DNA from: an uncultured bacterium | Lineage (GTDB): Bacteria; Cyanobacteriota; Vampirovibrionia; Gastranaerophilales; Gastranaerophilaceae | Assembly: GCA_949299935.1 (NCBI GenBank) | Contig: CASGCE010000001.1 | Location: forward strand, 1 to 57,979 | Length of the DNA stretch: 57,979 nt | Direction: 5' to 3' | Part shown: one piece after another, positions 1 through 7,983 of the stretch | Layout of the letters: every line of letters starts with the position of its first letter | Position numbering within the stretch: the first letter of the stretch is position 1 | Position numbers and translations under genes: made by a program | The notes under the pieces: model-generated | The model's input: only the letters and a program-made list of their open reading frames with translations | What the model was told of the DNA's origin: nothing | Database searches by the model: none

Positions 1-62
1 GCAGATGTGCACATAATACCTGTAAGAACCATTGCTGATACTAATAACTTTTTACAACTCAT
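1..62 (-). CDS. Start of an exported protein, cut by the window edge
   Basis: Only the first 20 codons are in the window. The frame opens at an ATG read leftwards from 62, preceded by an AGGAG-type ribosome binding site about 5 bases upstream. The visible residues MSCKKLLVSAMVLTGIMCTS look like a signal peptide: a short lysine-containing start, a hydrophobic core, then small polar residues. The product is therefore probably exported. The cysteine at residue 18 lacks a good lipobox, so a lipoprotein is possible but not supported. Nothing can be said about function. It diverges from the recombinase gene at 144. Confidence 0.6.
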   Translation of the reverse strand, partial: MSCKKLLVSAMVLTGIMCTS

Positions 63-143
63 ATTATCTCCTGATTTTTTACTATTCTAAATATTATAAA
101 TATATTGTATAATATATATTATAAAAAAGCAATACGGTGAACG

Positions 144-1058
144 ATGGGTTTAAACGCAAATTCAAAGCAGGATCTGGAAGATTTCAAATCATATATTTTA
201 GTTGAAAAAAACTTTTCGGAACATACGGCAAAAGCCTACTGTTCGGACGTTTTAAGCTTTTTAGTGTGGATAAATGATACATCATGTGAAAATGTTAACT
301 TTTCCAAAGTCAGGGATTATCTTCATTTTATCCAAAAATTTAATTACAAAAAGACTACTATAGCCAGAAAAATCGCTTCTATAAGAACTTTTTACAAATT
401 TTTATACAGAGAAAGAAAGGTTAACTCTAATCCGGCATTAAATCTTAATTCTCCAAAACGACCAAAATCACTACCAAAATTTTTAACACCTGATGAAATT
501 GAAAAAATTCTTAACAATGTAAAAATTGACACACCTGCGGGATTTAGAAACAGAGCTATTCTGGAACTTTTGTGGGCAACGGGAATGCGGGTATCCGAAC
601 TCAGCGGATTAAATTTCGGGGATTTGAATTTAGAAAACAATGAAATCCGTGTTTTCGGAAAGGGTGCCAAAGAAAGGATAATTCTTGTAACTGACAGGGC
701 AAAAACTTACCTTGAAAGATATTTAACTTCAGCCCGTATGCTTATACCAAAAGGCTTTAGGGTGGAAGAGCCGACGGAAAGCTCGCCTGTTTTTATTAAT
801 AACACAGGCTACAGGCTGCAAACAAGAACTATCCGTAATGTTATAAATGAAACAGTTGACAAAATTGAACTCCCGAAAAAGGTTACGCCGCACGTATTCA
901 GACACAGTTTTGCAACTCATTTGATAGAAAACGGTGCGGATTTGCGTGTGGTGCAGGAACTTTTAGGACACGCCAGCATCTCAAATACGCAAATCTACAC
1001 ACATGTTTCCATGCAGCATATGAAAGAAGTCTATAACGAAGCCCACCCGAGAGCCTAA
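144..1058 (+). CDS. xerC: Tyrosine recombinase, XerC/XerD type
   Basis: A 304-residue site-specific tyrosine recombinase, close to the usual Xer length. Residues 10-95 form the SAM-like core-binding domain and residues 115-300 the catalytic domain. The catalytic set is visible: Arg in GMRVSEL, Lys in GKGAKER, HVFRH, the GH of LLGHAS and the final Tyr in QIYTH. Family knowledge says such proteins resolve chromosome dimers at dif, paired with a second Xer protein; a candidate partner lies at 35990-36847. No strong ribosome binding site precedes the ATG, so the exact start is uncertain. The gene converges on the prepilin-like gene, sharing four bases at the 3' ends. Confidence 0.9.
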   Translation: MGLNANSKQDLEDFKSYILVEKNFSEHTAKAYCSDVLSFLVWINDTSCENVNFSKVRDYLHFIQKFNYKKTTIARKIASIRTFYKFLYRERKVNSNPALNLNSPKRPKSLPKFLTPDEIEKILNNVKIDTPAGFRNRAILELLWATGMRVSELSGLNFGDLNLENNEIRVFGKGAKERIILVTDRAKTYLERYLTSARMLIPKGFRVEEPTESSPVFINNTGYRLQTRTIRNVINETVDKIELPKKVTPHVFRHSFATHLIENGADLRVVQELLGHASISNTQIYTHVSMQHMKEVYNEAHPRA

Positions 1059-2149
1059 AGCCACGGGTAATCCTCTTTGATTTCCCATCCGTCTAAAAAT
1101 ATTAAATAACCGCAAGCATACATATTATCTAATTCACAGTTTTTCAATGCTGACGCTCTGCTTGAAGCGTATTTGTAAAATTCAAATTGACGAGAATTTA
1201 AGTTGAACCGCATTACAAAAATATCCTTGCCAAGCGTATTGGGACCTTGAAATCCGTTTATATCAACATAAAAATTAGGATTCAAAAATTTATCCACACA
1301 TGTTCCGTCTGCGACACTTGTACCCTCCGCACAGCCTGAAGTTCCTATAACTATACTAACCAAAACATTGCTTGACAAAAGAAAAAAATACTTTCGTGTG
1401 CCGGCACCCGCGGTATAATCTCCGGTCGTCGGGTTTTTAGAACCATCATACTTAATAGCTTGTCTTTTTGTATAACCAAAATCCTTTGATACTTTTAAAT
1501 ACGGTATTAAATACTTTTTAACAAAAAGTTCTAACGCCTCTTTTGAAGAAAAATCACTATCCGCTGTCGGAGTTCCGTAAATTCCGGACACTTCCCAGGT
1601 GGTTGTATCCCCGTGTTCTGCCTGCGCCATTGTGAGAGCCTGCGACAACACCGAATACGTTTGTTTTAATTTTGATACCGTCTGTTTTTTCTGATAATTC
1701 GCTATAAGCGTCGGAATTGTCATAGCTGCCACAATGCCGATTATGGCAAGGGTTATCAAGACTTCTGCTAAGGTAAAGGCGGCTTTCTTTTTAAAGTCGT
1801 TAAGACGATAAGACGTTAGGACATTAAGTTCTTTACTGTGAGTTTTGCTAACATTTGTGTCATCCTGAACTCGTTTCAGGATTTCTGATTTATAATTCAT
1901 CATATCAGAATTATAATTTGTTTCGGGGGCTGTGTCAATTCTTTTTATATCTTGTAGGTCGGGTTTACTAACCCGACTGCTAACTTTTTTGTCGGCATAG
2001 TAATGCCGACCTAGATTTCTAATCCGACTGTTACCTCTTAGTGCCTTAGTGCCATAGTATCTTAGTAACGTTACTAAACCAATACCGCCAAAACCCTTGT
2101 CCTGTCTACTTAGGAGAGTCGCCCCCCCCCCGTTATTAAAACTAGTCAT
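1055..2149 (-). CDS. Prepilin-like protein, copy 1 (poly-G state ON, 10 G)
   Basis: The full frame of 364 residues runs from a Shine-Dalgarno-equipped ATG at 2149 through a ten-G tract into a type IV prepilin-like protein. The prepilin motif is AAFTLAEVLITLAIIG, with mature Phe at residue 125, Glu at +5 and Ala in place of the usual Gly at -1. The C-terminal half carries the motif DINGFQGPNTLGKD, which the copies at 20826 and 27203 share. A second start at 1903 sits 6 bases after a consensus promoter (P2) and gives 282 residues. Even then the leader is 42 residues, much longer than usual, because repeat-like DNA interrupts it. The exported product probably acts at the cell surface; its exact role is unknown. 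Confidence 0.8.
   Translation of the reverse strand: MTSFNNGGGATLLSRQDKGFGGIGLVTLLRYYGTKALRGNSRIRNLGRHYYADKKVSSRVSKPDLQDIKRIDTAPETNYNSDMMNYKSEILKRVQDDTNVSKTHSKELNVLTSYRLNDFKKKAAFTLAEVLITLAIIGIVAAMTIPTLIANYQKKQTVSKLKQTYSVLSQALTMAQAEHGDTTTWEVSGIYGTPTADSDFSSKEALELFVKKYLIPYLKVSKDFGYTKRQAIKYDGSKNPTTGDYTAGAGTRKYFFLLSSNVLVSIVIGTSGCAEGTSVADGTCVDKFLNPNFYVDINGFQGPNTLGKDIFVMRFNLNSRQFEFYKYASSRASALKNCELDNMYACGYLIFLDGWEIKEDYPWL
1862..1882. repeat. REP-like palindrome inside prepilin copy 1
   Basis: A perfect inverted repeat has 8-bp arms, ATCCTGAA and TTCAGGAT, and a 5-base loop. It lies within the coding sequence and encodes ILKRVQDD between the conserved NY and FTLAEV segments. Copies 2 and 3 of the prepilin lack this stretch, so it looks like a short palindromic repeat inserted in frame. 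Confidence 0.6.
1890..1938 (-). promoter_or_regulatory. P2 promoter and start-codon palindrome, prepilin copy 1
   Basis: Read on the minus strand, TTGACA (1938-1933), a 17-bp spacer and TATAAT (1915-1910) make a perfect sigma70 consensus. The ATG follows 6 bases later at 1903, so the transcript would be leaderless. The -10 box lies in one arm of a perfect 9-bp inverted repeat (1890-1898 and 1908-1916, TTATAATTC and GAATTATAA) whose 9-base loop contains the start codon. Copies 2 and 3 have the same geometry. Confidence 0.8.
1958..2077. repeat. Cluster of short palindromes inserted in cassette 1
   Basis: Two perfect hairpins lie side by side: 1958-1977 with arms GTCGGGTT and AACCCGAC, and 1991-2010 with arms GTCGGCAT and ATGCCGAC, each with a 4-base loop. 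An imperfect relative at about 2012-2030 and a 16-bp perfect palindrome at 2062-2077 follow. In cassettes 2 and 3 the poly-G block and the P2 -35 box are only about 14 bases apart. This cluster fills that position in copy 1 and leaves the reading frame open. It resembles REP/MITE-type insertions. Confidence 0.65.
2106..2131 (-). repeat. Poly-G (10 G) tract and two-frame stop block, cassette 1
   Basis: On the minus strand ten G residues (2131-2122) are followed by CGACTCTCCTAAGTAG (2121-2106). With ten G the upstream ATG frame continues as GGGATLLS into the prepilin. Nine G would give GGGRLS and stop at TAA; eight G would stop at TAG. Cassettes 2 and 3 carry nine G and an almost identical 16-base block. 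Confidence 0.85.
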
Positions 2150-2158
2150 ATCAACACT

Positions 2159-2204
2159 CTCCTTGTTTTGGGTTTATTATATCAAAATTCTCAAATTTTG
2201 GCAA
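2159..2204 (-). promoter_or_regulatory. P1 promoter and ribosome binding site, cassette 1
   Basis: On the minus strand TTGCCA (2204-2199), a 17-bp spacer and TATAAT (2181-2176) lie just past the end of emrB. AAGGAG (2164-2159) follows, 9 bases before the ATG at 2149. This promoter would transcribe the poly-G reading frame. Confidence 0.7.
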
Positions 2205-2210
2205 TAAATA

Positions 2211-3782
2211 TCATTTATTATTTCGATCGTATAAAGATTTATTTGATTTAATAAACAACAACAGAGGAATAATTATAAAGCATAACAGCCCGAAAATTCT
2301 GAAAGAATCAATAAATGCCCAAAGTGTTGACTGCTGAATCAATTGTTTATACAAAGTTGTCTGTGCCATATAATTTGCAACGGAAAGCTCCGTATATTGA
2401 GATAAAGCTGCAGCGGTACTTTGGAGTCTTTCCATATAAACACCGTTTAATTCGGATAATTTCCCGACCATCATATACTGATGCATTTGCGCAAATCTTG
2501 AAAGCATTGTCGCAACCAGCGATGTACCGATTGCACCGCCGATTGTTTTTAACAAATTTTGAATACCGGATGCATTTGTCATCTGATCATTTCTCAATGT
2601 ATCAACAGACAGGTTTATAATCGGAATCATTGCCAACCCCATACCCATACCCATTAAAAAGTTAGGTATCATAATATTTATGCTTGCAATCTGTAAATTC
2701 AAAAATCCCAAAACAAGACCGCCGGTACCAATCAAAGATAACCCGATTACAACCATCAACCGGTTGCTGATTTTGTTGGAAATATTTGCGACAATTACCA
2801 TGGATAGTAAACTTCCCAAACCCCTCGGCATCATGGAATATCCGCTTAAAAATGCAGTATAACCCATCATACTTTGCAAAAATTGAGGCAAAATCGCAAT
2901 AGACGCATACAAAACCGCTTGAATTACAACCTGCATTGCAGTTCCTGCAAGAAAATTCATATCCTTAAACACACTCAAATCAATAAGTGTATCTTTGCGG
3001 TAAATTTGAGATATAAAAAACGAAATTCCCGCAACGCATGAAACCGTAAACATCCAGCACACCCACGTTGCATTAAACCAGTCCGCATTATTACCTTTGT
3101 CCAAAACTATCTGCAAACAAGTAATCCAAACAACCAGAAGAAAAAAACCGAGAGCATCAATTTTTACACCTTTTTGACGCTTGGCATACGGAGGGTCGAC
3201 AAGAATTTTTTTACACATTAATGCTGCAATACAACCAAAAGGTACGTTTATAAAATAAATCCAAGGCCATGTCCAATTATCTGTAATCCAACCGCCAAGA
3301 ACAGGTCCTATAATAGGTGCAATTATTATACCCATGCCGAAAAAAGCCATTGCTTTAGGACGTTCTTTTTTCGGAAAACTTTCCAGTATTATTGCCTGTG
3401 AAATAGGAACTATTCCTCCACCTCCAAAACCTTGCAATATTCTTGCTAAAACCATTTCCAATAAGGAATTTGACAACCCGCATAATAAAGATGCAATAGT
3501 AAATAACAAAATACTTATAATAAAAAAGTTTTTACGCCCAAAAACCTTACTAAACCAATCAACAGCCGGAATTACAATACCGCTTGCAATCAAATAACTC
3601 GTTAAAATCCATATAGATTCATCACGTGTAACCGAAAAACTTCCGGCCATATGTGGCAAAGCAACATTAGCAATTGTTCCGTCAAGAACAAATATAAATA
3701 CTGCAAGTAAAACAGCAGATGCTGTTAACCACGGGTTTTTCGGGTAATATTGATTTTCTTCTTCTGTTATTTCTTCAGCCAT
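2211..3782 (-). CDS. emrB: Multidrug efflux permease, EmrB/QacA DHA2 family
   Basis: A 523-residue inner-membrane transporter of the major facilitator superfamily; DHA2 members usually have 14 membrane helices and exchange drugs for protons. Family signatures include LDGTIANVALPHMAGSF in the first helix, the loop DWFSKVFGRKNFF and a motif C-like stretch, GPVLGGWITDNWTWPW. It is the last gene of the minus-strand set marR-emrA-emrB, 18 bases after emrA. With the membrane fusion protein and the divergent TolC-like protein it would form a tripartite pump across both membranes. The substrate cannot be read from sequence. Confidence 0.92.
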   Translation of the reverse strand: MAEEITEEENQYYPKNPWLTASAVLLAVFIFVLDGTIANVALPHMAGSFSVTRDESIWILTSYLIASGIVIPAVDWFSKVFGRKNFFIISILLFTIASLLCGLSNSLLEMVLARILQGFGGGGIVPISQAIILESFPKKERPKAMAFFGMGIIIAPIIGPVLGGWITDNWTWPWIYFINVPFGCIAALMCKKILVDPPYAKRQKGVKIDALGFFLLVVWITCLQIVLDKGNNADWFNATWVCWMFTVSCVAGISFFISQIYRKDTLIDLSVFKDMNFLAGTAMQVVIQAVLYASIAILPQFLQSMMGYTAFLSGYSMMPRGLGSLLSMVIVANISNKISNRLMVVIGLSLIGTGGLVLGFLNLQIASINIMIPNFLMGMGMGLAMIPIINLSVDTLRNDQMTNASGIQNLLKTIGGAIGTSLVATMLSRFAQMHQYMMVGKLSELNGVYMERLQSTAAALSQYTELSVANYMAQTTLYKQLIQQSTLWAFIDSFRIFGLLCFIIIPLLLFIKSNKSLYDRNNK

Positions 3783-3800
3783 AGTATTCCTAATATTTTT

Positions 3801-4805
3801 TTATCTTACTCTTACTTTCGGCACAACTGACATACCAGGTACTACGTTATATTCCTCAGGGTCAATTTCTTCAGTAAAAATAATTTTAACAGGAATTCTT
3901 TGGACAATTTTAACAAATGAACCTACCGCATTTTCAGGCGGAAATAAACTGGCTTTTGCACCTGAACTTCTTTGGATACTGTCAACTTTTCCCTTAAATA
4001 TTTTATTCGGATACGTATCTACTTTGATATCAACTGATTGCCCGGGTTTCATGTGACGAAGCTGATTTTCTTTAAAGTTTGCTACCACCCATACATTATC
4101 AGGTACTATTGTAAATAAAGGTGTTCCAATTTGAACATACATCCCCTTTTCTACTCTTCTTGAAGCAACTGTTCCTGACTGGGGTGCATATATGTTTGTG
4201 TAGGAAAGATTAACTTCAGCCTGATCTTTTTGAGCTTTTAATACTTTTAAATCAGCATCGGCAACTTTGCTGTTATTATCTGAAAATAACGATTGCTCTG
4301 CCGTTACTAATTGAGCTTTTGAACTGTCATATTTAGCTTGTGCCGCATCAAGTGTCTGTTTGGATACCGCACCTGCTTCATACAAATTTTTATATCTGTC
4401 TAAATCCTTTTTCGCAACCTCGATATTTGTATTTGCAGCATTTAAATTAGCTTTCGCGTTTTGCTGGTTTAATAAGGCCCTTTCATATTGCGCCTCCATT
4501 TGTTCAACTCTAATCTTATAATCTGTATCATCAATTCTTGCTACCAGATCCCCTTCATTTACCCTTTGGTTATCTTTTATCAATACTTCCACTATTTGCC
4601 CGCTAACTTTCGGTGCTACGGACACTGTTGTTGTCTCGACGTATGCGTCATCTGTTGATTGGAATTTTATTGCATCAATAATAAAATAAGCAATAAGCAT
4701 TATAACTACAATACCTAACCAAATCAGTACGGGTTTTTTTAACAATTTGTTTTCTTTTTTGTCTTCACTATTTAAATTTTCTTCTTTTATTTCGTTTTCT
4801 TCCAT
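3801..4805 (-). CDS. emrA: Membrane fusion protein, EmrA/HlyD family
   Basis: A 334-residue periplasmic adaptor. One membrane helix at about residues 25-45 (PVLIWLGIVVIMLIAYFIID) is followed by a biotinyl-lipoyl-like half domain (SVAPKVSGQIVEVLIKDNQ), a long coiled coil at about residues 85-190, the second lipoyl half (APQSGTVASRRVEKG) and a beta-barrel domain. Length and order match EmrA. It sits between marR (9 bases upstream) and emrB, and should bridge the permease to an outer-membrane channel such as the product of the gene at 5400. Confidence 0.92.
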   Translation of the reverse strand: MEENEIKEENLNSEDKKENKLLKKPVLIWLGIVVIMLIAYFIIDAIKFQSTDDAYVETTTVSVAPKVSGQIVEVLIKDNQRVNEGDLVARIDDTDYKIRVEQMEAQYERALLNQQNAKANLNAANTNIEVAKKDLDRYKNLYEAGAVSKQTLDAAQAKYDSSKAQLVTAEQSLFSDNNSKVADADLKVLKAQKDQAEVNLSYTNIYAPQSGTVASRRVEKGMYVQIGTPLFTIVPDNVWVVANFKENQLRHMKPGQSVDIKVDTYPNKIFKGKVDSIQRSSGAKASLFPPENAVGSFVKIVQRIPVKIIFTEEIDPEEYNVVPGMSVVPKVRVR

Positions 4806-4814
4806 GTTTAACCT

Positions 4815-5282
4815 CTATATCTTTAGTTCTAATAATCTCTCCAATGACGTTCTGAATTTTTTTAAACCGACTTGTAAATTTTCAACATCTTCTTCGGAAA
4901 AAAGATCTTCTCTATTTTCAAATAAAGATTTTTCAAATCTTACATTTATCTGATTTAATTTTTTATAACCGGCTTCTGTGATAGCCATTTTTCTTACTAA
5001 ACGATTATTCTTTGTAGCAACAAATCTTGTAATCAGACCTTTGGCTTCCAAGGAATTTAAAATTCTGCCGGTGTTTGCTCTATCCTTAAATATTAACTTT
5101 GCTAAATCTCTTTGACATATTCCGCTATGACATGATATTACATCTAACGCAGAATATTCTTCAGGCACAACATCAAAATTAAGTTTGTTGAACAATTGTG
5201 CTGCAACTAGTTTAATAACTTTTGCCGTTTGTTCTATGTCGTAATGAATACTTTCTGTGTAATGTTTTATGACTTTTTTCAT
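4815..5282 (-). CDS. MarR family transcriptional regulator
   Basis: A 155-residue winged-helix protein. The centre (ALDVISCHSGICQRDLAKL) is the helix-turn-helix, followed by the wing region TRFVATKNNRLVRKMAITE. MarR proteins typically repress a linked efflux operon and release DNA when they bind small aromatic ligands. This one heads the efflux set and is divergent from the TolC-like gene, so it probably controls both directions from the shared intergenic region. Confidence 0.9.
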   Translation of the reverse strand: MKKVIKHYTESIHYDIEQTAKVIKLVAAQLFNKLNFDVVPEEYSALDVISCHSGICQRDLAKLIFKDRANTGRILNSLEAKGLITRFVATKNNRLVRKMAITEAGYKKLNQINVRFEKSLFENREDLFSEEDVENLQVGLKKFRTSLERLLELKI

Positions 5283-5399
5283 ATTTCCTTTATTATTTTA
5301 ACATTGTGTTGCAAAAAAAATATGTTGCATTTACAACAATATTATGCTAACATATGATTATTAAAAATGCAAGCATTAATTCTAAATGAGGTAAAAAGA
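5283..5399. promoter_or_regulatory. Divergent promoter region with probable MarR operator
   Basis: The region holds two copies of GTTGCA (5308-5313 and 5324-5329) and an inverted repeat, TGTTG at 5323-5327 with CAACA at 5334-5338. The second GTTGCA overlaps a rightward promoter, TTGCAT (5325-5330), 17 bp, TAACAT (5348-5353). A regulator bound here would block the TolC-like gene and probably its own transcription. The operator assignment is inference. Confidence 0.5.
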
Positions 5400-6797
5400 T
5401 TGAAAAAAGAAATAACAATAACACTTATAGCGGGAATATTACTTACAAACACGACTCCAATATACGCTGTTGATGATATAACAAAATCTACAGCCACACC
5501 AAAACAATTTAAAAGTATGGTTAAAAAAGATAAAAAAGTTAACAATGATTATAAATTTGCATACGTAAATCTGGAATGGTGGGAAAATTTTAATGATAAA
5601 AATTTAAACGAATATATCATTAAAGCAATAGAAAATAATTATGATTTAAAAATGGCGACAATAGCTGTTGAGGAATATTATCAACAAACACGTGCACAAT
5701 TTGCAAATGAGTTACCTACAATTACGGCAGGATTTTCACCGAATTTACTAAAGATGCCTGGTGCAACAAACACAACAGGTGCCTATGCAGTTCCTGCAAT
5801 AGCACAGTATGAAATAGATTTATTCTTAAAAAACAGAGATAAAACAAAATCCGTAAAAAAACTCTGGGAAGGTTCAAAACTTGATGAAAGAAGTGCATAT
5901 ATTTCTGTTGTATCTGCCGTAGGAACAACATATTTAAATATAGTAATGTTTGATAAAATTATTGAGTTACAAGAAGAAATTGTAAAGGATCGTAAAGAAA
6001 TTTACGACTTAATGTTACTAAGTCATGGTGAAGGTCTTGTGTCAACAGCTGATACGGTGAGAGCAAATAAAGCTTACGTAAACGGAAAATCTGATTTGAT
6101 TGAGCTTCAAAAACAGCGTGAACAAATGCTTCATCAATTATGTGTATTAATAGGCGATAGTCCTGAAAATGCAAATAGTTTAACAAGAACTTCACTTGAT
6201 GAACTTGATTTCAAAGGAAATATCCCCTCTCAAATCGCTTCTGAGGTAATAATTCAAAGACCGGACTACCTAAAAGCAGAAAAAATGGTAGAAAAAGCAG
6301 GGATAGATGTAAGGGTGGCTAAAAAAGAATTTTTACCTTCCTTAAATATAACAGGGTTGGCATTATTTAATGCAAATGATATAGGCAGTGTTTTTAGCAC
6401 GAAAGGTATGCTTGCTTTACTCGGAGGCTCAATAATGTATCCGTTTTTTACAGGCGGATCAAGATTTGCCAATTTAAAAATAAGGAAAGCCGAATATGAA
6501 AGAATTTTGCAAAATTACTATAAAACTAACCTTACTGCAATACAAGAAGTGAATGACTCTTTGGTAAGTATAAAAATGGATACAGAAAAAATGGCAGAAA
6601 CAGAAAAACAAGCTAAACTTGAAAAAGCAGATTTTGGATACAACACACACAAATATAATCAGGGAACTATTTCTAAACTGGATTTAATACAATACAGGGA
6701 AAATTTATTATCAATAGATAAATTGGTAGCTCAAAATAAAGTCAATTGTTACGTAGATTATATAGGACTTTATAAAGCTGTAGGAAGTAAACTCTAA
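5400..6797 (+). CDS. TolC-like outer membrane efflux protein
   Basis: Starting at the TTG at 5400 gives 465 residues. That start has a GAGG ribosome binding site 8 bases upstream and places a clean signal peptide first (MKKEITITLIAGILLTNTTP, cleaved near YA-VDD). An in-frame ATG at 5367 has no such site. The body matches the outer membrane factor family: paired helical repeats with long coiled coils, the typical segment IIQRPDYLKAEKMVEKAGID and a PFFTGGSR segment before the second repeat. It should supply the outer-membrane exit duct for the EmrAB-like pump encoded divergently. Confidence 0.88.
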   Translation: MKKEITITLIAGILLTNTTPIYAVDDITKSTATPKQFKSMVKKDKKVNNDYKFAYVNLEWWENFNDKNLNEYIIKAIENNYDLKMATIAVEEYYQQTRAQFANELPTITAGFSPNLLKMPGATNTTGAYAVPAIAQYEIDLFLKNRDKTKSVKKLWEGSKLDERSAYISVVSAVGTTYLNIVMFDKIIELQEEIVKDRKEIYDLMLLSHGEGLVSTADTVRANKAYVNGKSDLIELQKQREQMLHQLCVLIGDSPENANSLTRTSLDELDFKGNIPSQIASEVIIQRPDYLKAEKMVEKAGIDVRVAKKEFLPSLNITGLALFNANDIGSVFSTKGMLALLGGSIMYPFFTGGSRFANLKIRKAEYERILQNYYKTNLTAIQEVNDSLVSIKMDTEKMAETEKQAKLEKADFGYNTHKYNQGTISKLDLIQYRENLLSIDKLVAQNKVNCYVDYIGLYKAVGSKL

Positions 6798-6839
6798 AAT
6801 TATCTAAATCATCACCTCTTTACTTTAAAAGTGAAACCT

Positions 6840-6864
6840 GCCGGTTGAAAACCGGCTTTTTTTT
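6840..6864 (+). terminator. Rho-independent terminator after the efflux protein
   Basis: The stem GCCGGTT/AACCGGC has a 3-base loop and is followed directly by eight T residues. Confidence 0.9.
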
Positions 6865-7162
6865 ATGCCGGAATTTTTTGAAGTAATTTTATGTTCAATT
6901 TTTCATTAGAGTCTTTAAATAGAATTTTATTGATATTTCCCAATTCTAAACGTCTTAAAGGTTTACTGCAAAATAAAACCTTTTTATTTCCAAAAGTGTT
7001 AAGAATTATGTAATTTTGAATAGAAAAATCATATTGAATAGTAAGTAAAACTTCATAGTCTAAATATAATTGGAAATTGCAACCGGCATTAGTACCAATA
7101 GTGATAACATTTTTACCTGAAAAAATTTGTTGGTTACTATTTGAAGAAATTATTATATCCAT
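6863..7162 (-). CDS. Small FHA-like protein of unknown function
   Basis: A 99-residue protein made mostly of predicted beta strands. The stretch VITIGTNAGCNFQLYLDYEV resembles the start of a forkhead-associated domain (IGR-x-xx-CDI-x-L), but the key Arg and Ser are not conserved, so phosphopeptide binding is uncertain. The ATG lies 7 bases after TATAAT, with no ribosome binding site, so translation is probably leaderless. A 17-bp element shared with two histidine kinase genes and a LuxR-type gene lies 21 bp upstream of that -10 box, which suggests a role in the same signalling network. Confidence 0.55.
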   Translation of the reverse strand: MDIIISSNSNQQIFSGKNVITIGTNAGCNFQLYLDYEVLLTIQYDFSIQNYIILNTFGNKKVLFCSKPLRRLELGNINKILFKDSNEKLNIKLLQKIPA

Positions 7163-7169
7163 AATTCAA

Positions 7170-7213
7170 ATTATAAAAACAGCTAAATAGTATAAACAAT
7201 ATCCAATTGGGTA
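7170..7213 (-). promoter_or_regulatory. Shared 17-bp element, site A, with -10 box
   Basis: Minus strand: TACCCAATTGGATATTG (7213-7197), then 21 bp, then TATAAT (7175-7170), 7 bases before the ATG. No recognisable -35 box is present, so the 17-bp element probably binds an activator. Sites B, C and D match in sequence and spacing. Confidence 0.65.
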
Positions 7214-7296
7214 TAAAATCCTCTTTTTGAATGGTTGATTTTTGAAAAAATATCATTAATATGGTTGTGAGGTAGTATAAATATGAGGGTCTTATT

Positions 7297-7854
7297 ATGT
7301 CAAATTATACCGGAAATTCATTATTAACGGGTATTTATGCAGGGTTAACAAATACCTATTCATATCTTGCACAACTTTCACCGGATGGTGTCACACTGGA
7401 CAGTATTTCAAGTGCAAGAACTGATTCTAAAAATTATTTAAATCTTAACCAAAGCTTTGCATCATATTTGCAAACCAACTTTAATGCCATAGACCAAGAC
7501 GGTGACGGTGTTATAGGTTCTGATGAAATAACCAATTACACAAATACCTTAACAACTCAAGGTTTGACTCGCACACAGTTGACACAACTTGCAGCATCAG
7601 GTGCTTCAGGGTTGTCATCCGATACAATTAACAATATTTTGGAACATTTTGATGAAATGGATACAAATCATGACGGTAAAGTAACAAGTGCTGAAATTGC
7701 AGCATATAGTTACAGCGCATCTAAACAAGAAAAAATTGATGAATTTAATTATCAAAAAGCAACAAACATGTCAACTTTTTACGCTGATGAATCTTCTTCA
7801 ACACCTGATTCATACAGTATGTTAAGTTACAGATACAAAAATTATAATTCTTAG
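7297..7854 (+). CDS. Small protein with two EF-hand motifs
   Basis: A 185-residue protein with two calcium-binding EF-hand loops, DQDGDGVIGSDE at about residues 67-78 and DTNHDGKVTSAE at about residues 125-136. Both have the D-x-D/N-x-D-G pattern and a Glu at position 12. No signal peptide or membrane segment is evident. A GAGGGT ribosome binding site lies 7 bases before the ATG. It may be a calcium sensor or buffer. The Ser/Thr/Tyr-rich ends have no recognised domain. It is followed by a strong terminator and appears to stand alone. Confidence 0.85.
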   Translation: MSNYTGNSLLTGIYAGLTNTYSYLAQLSPDGVTLDSISSARTDSKNYLNLNQSFASYLQTNFNAIDQDGDGVIGSDEITNYTNTLTTQGLTRTQLTQLAASGASGLSSDTINNILEHFDEMDTNHDGKVTSAEIAAYSYSASKQEKIDEFNYQKATNMSTFYADESSSTPDSYSMLSYRYKNYNS

Positions 7855-7911
7855 TAACAAAGTATAAACCATCCTTGTATCCTTTAGGTTTATACATTAG
7901 TAGAAAAGGGA

Positions 7912-7946
7912 AATCGGTCAAATTTTACATTGACCGATTTTTATTA
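7912..7946 (+). terminator. Terminator after the EF-hand gene
   Basis: A 10-bp perfect stem, AATCGGTCAA/TTGACCGATT, with an 8-base loop is followed by a T-rich run. Confidence 0.85.
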
Positions 7947-7954
7947 TTGAAAAG

Positions 7955-7971
7955 GACCGATTAATTCGGTC
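7955..7971 (-). terminator. Terminator for the OmpH-like gene
   Basis: A 6-bp stem (GACCGA/TCGGTC) with a short AT loop is followed, on the minus strand, by C and four T. It lies 13 bases past the OmpH-like stop codon. Confidence 0.6.
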
Positions 7972-7983
7972 TTTATATTTTCA

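Noticed and set aside
392-670. Minus-strand frame of 92 codons
   Set aside because: It lies wholly inside the recombinase gene in another frame, has no ribosome binding site and no recognisable domain.
1055-2149. Prepilin copy 1 long frame as an annotation artefact only
   Set aside because: I first took the N-terminal 80 residues as read-through of repeats, but the ribosome binding site, P1 promoter and identical frame logic at the other two loci make the long frame worth keeping.
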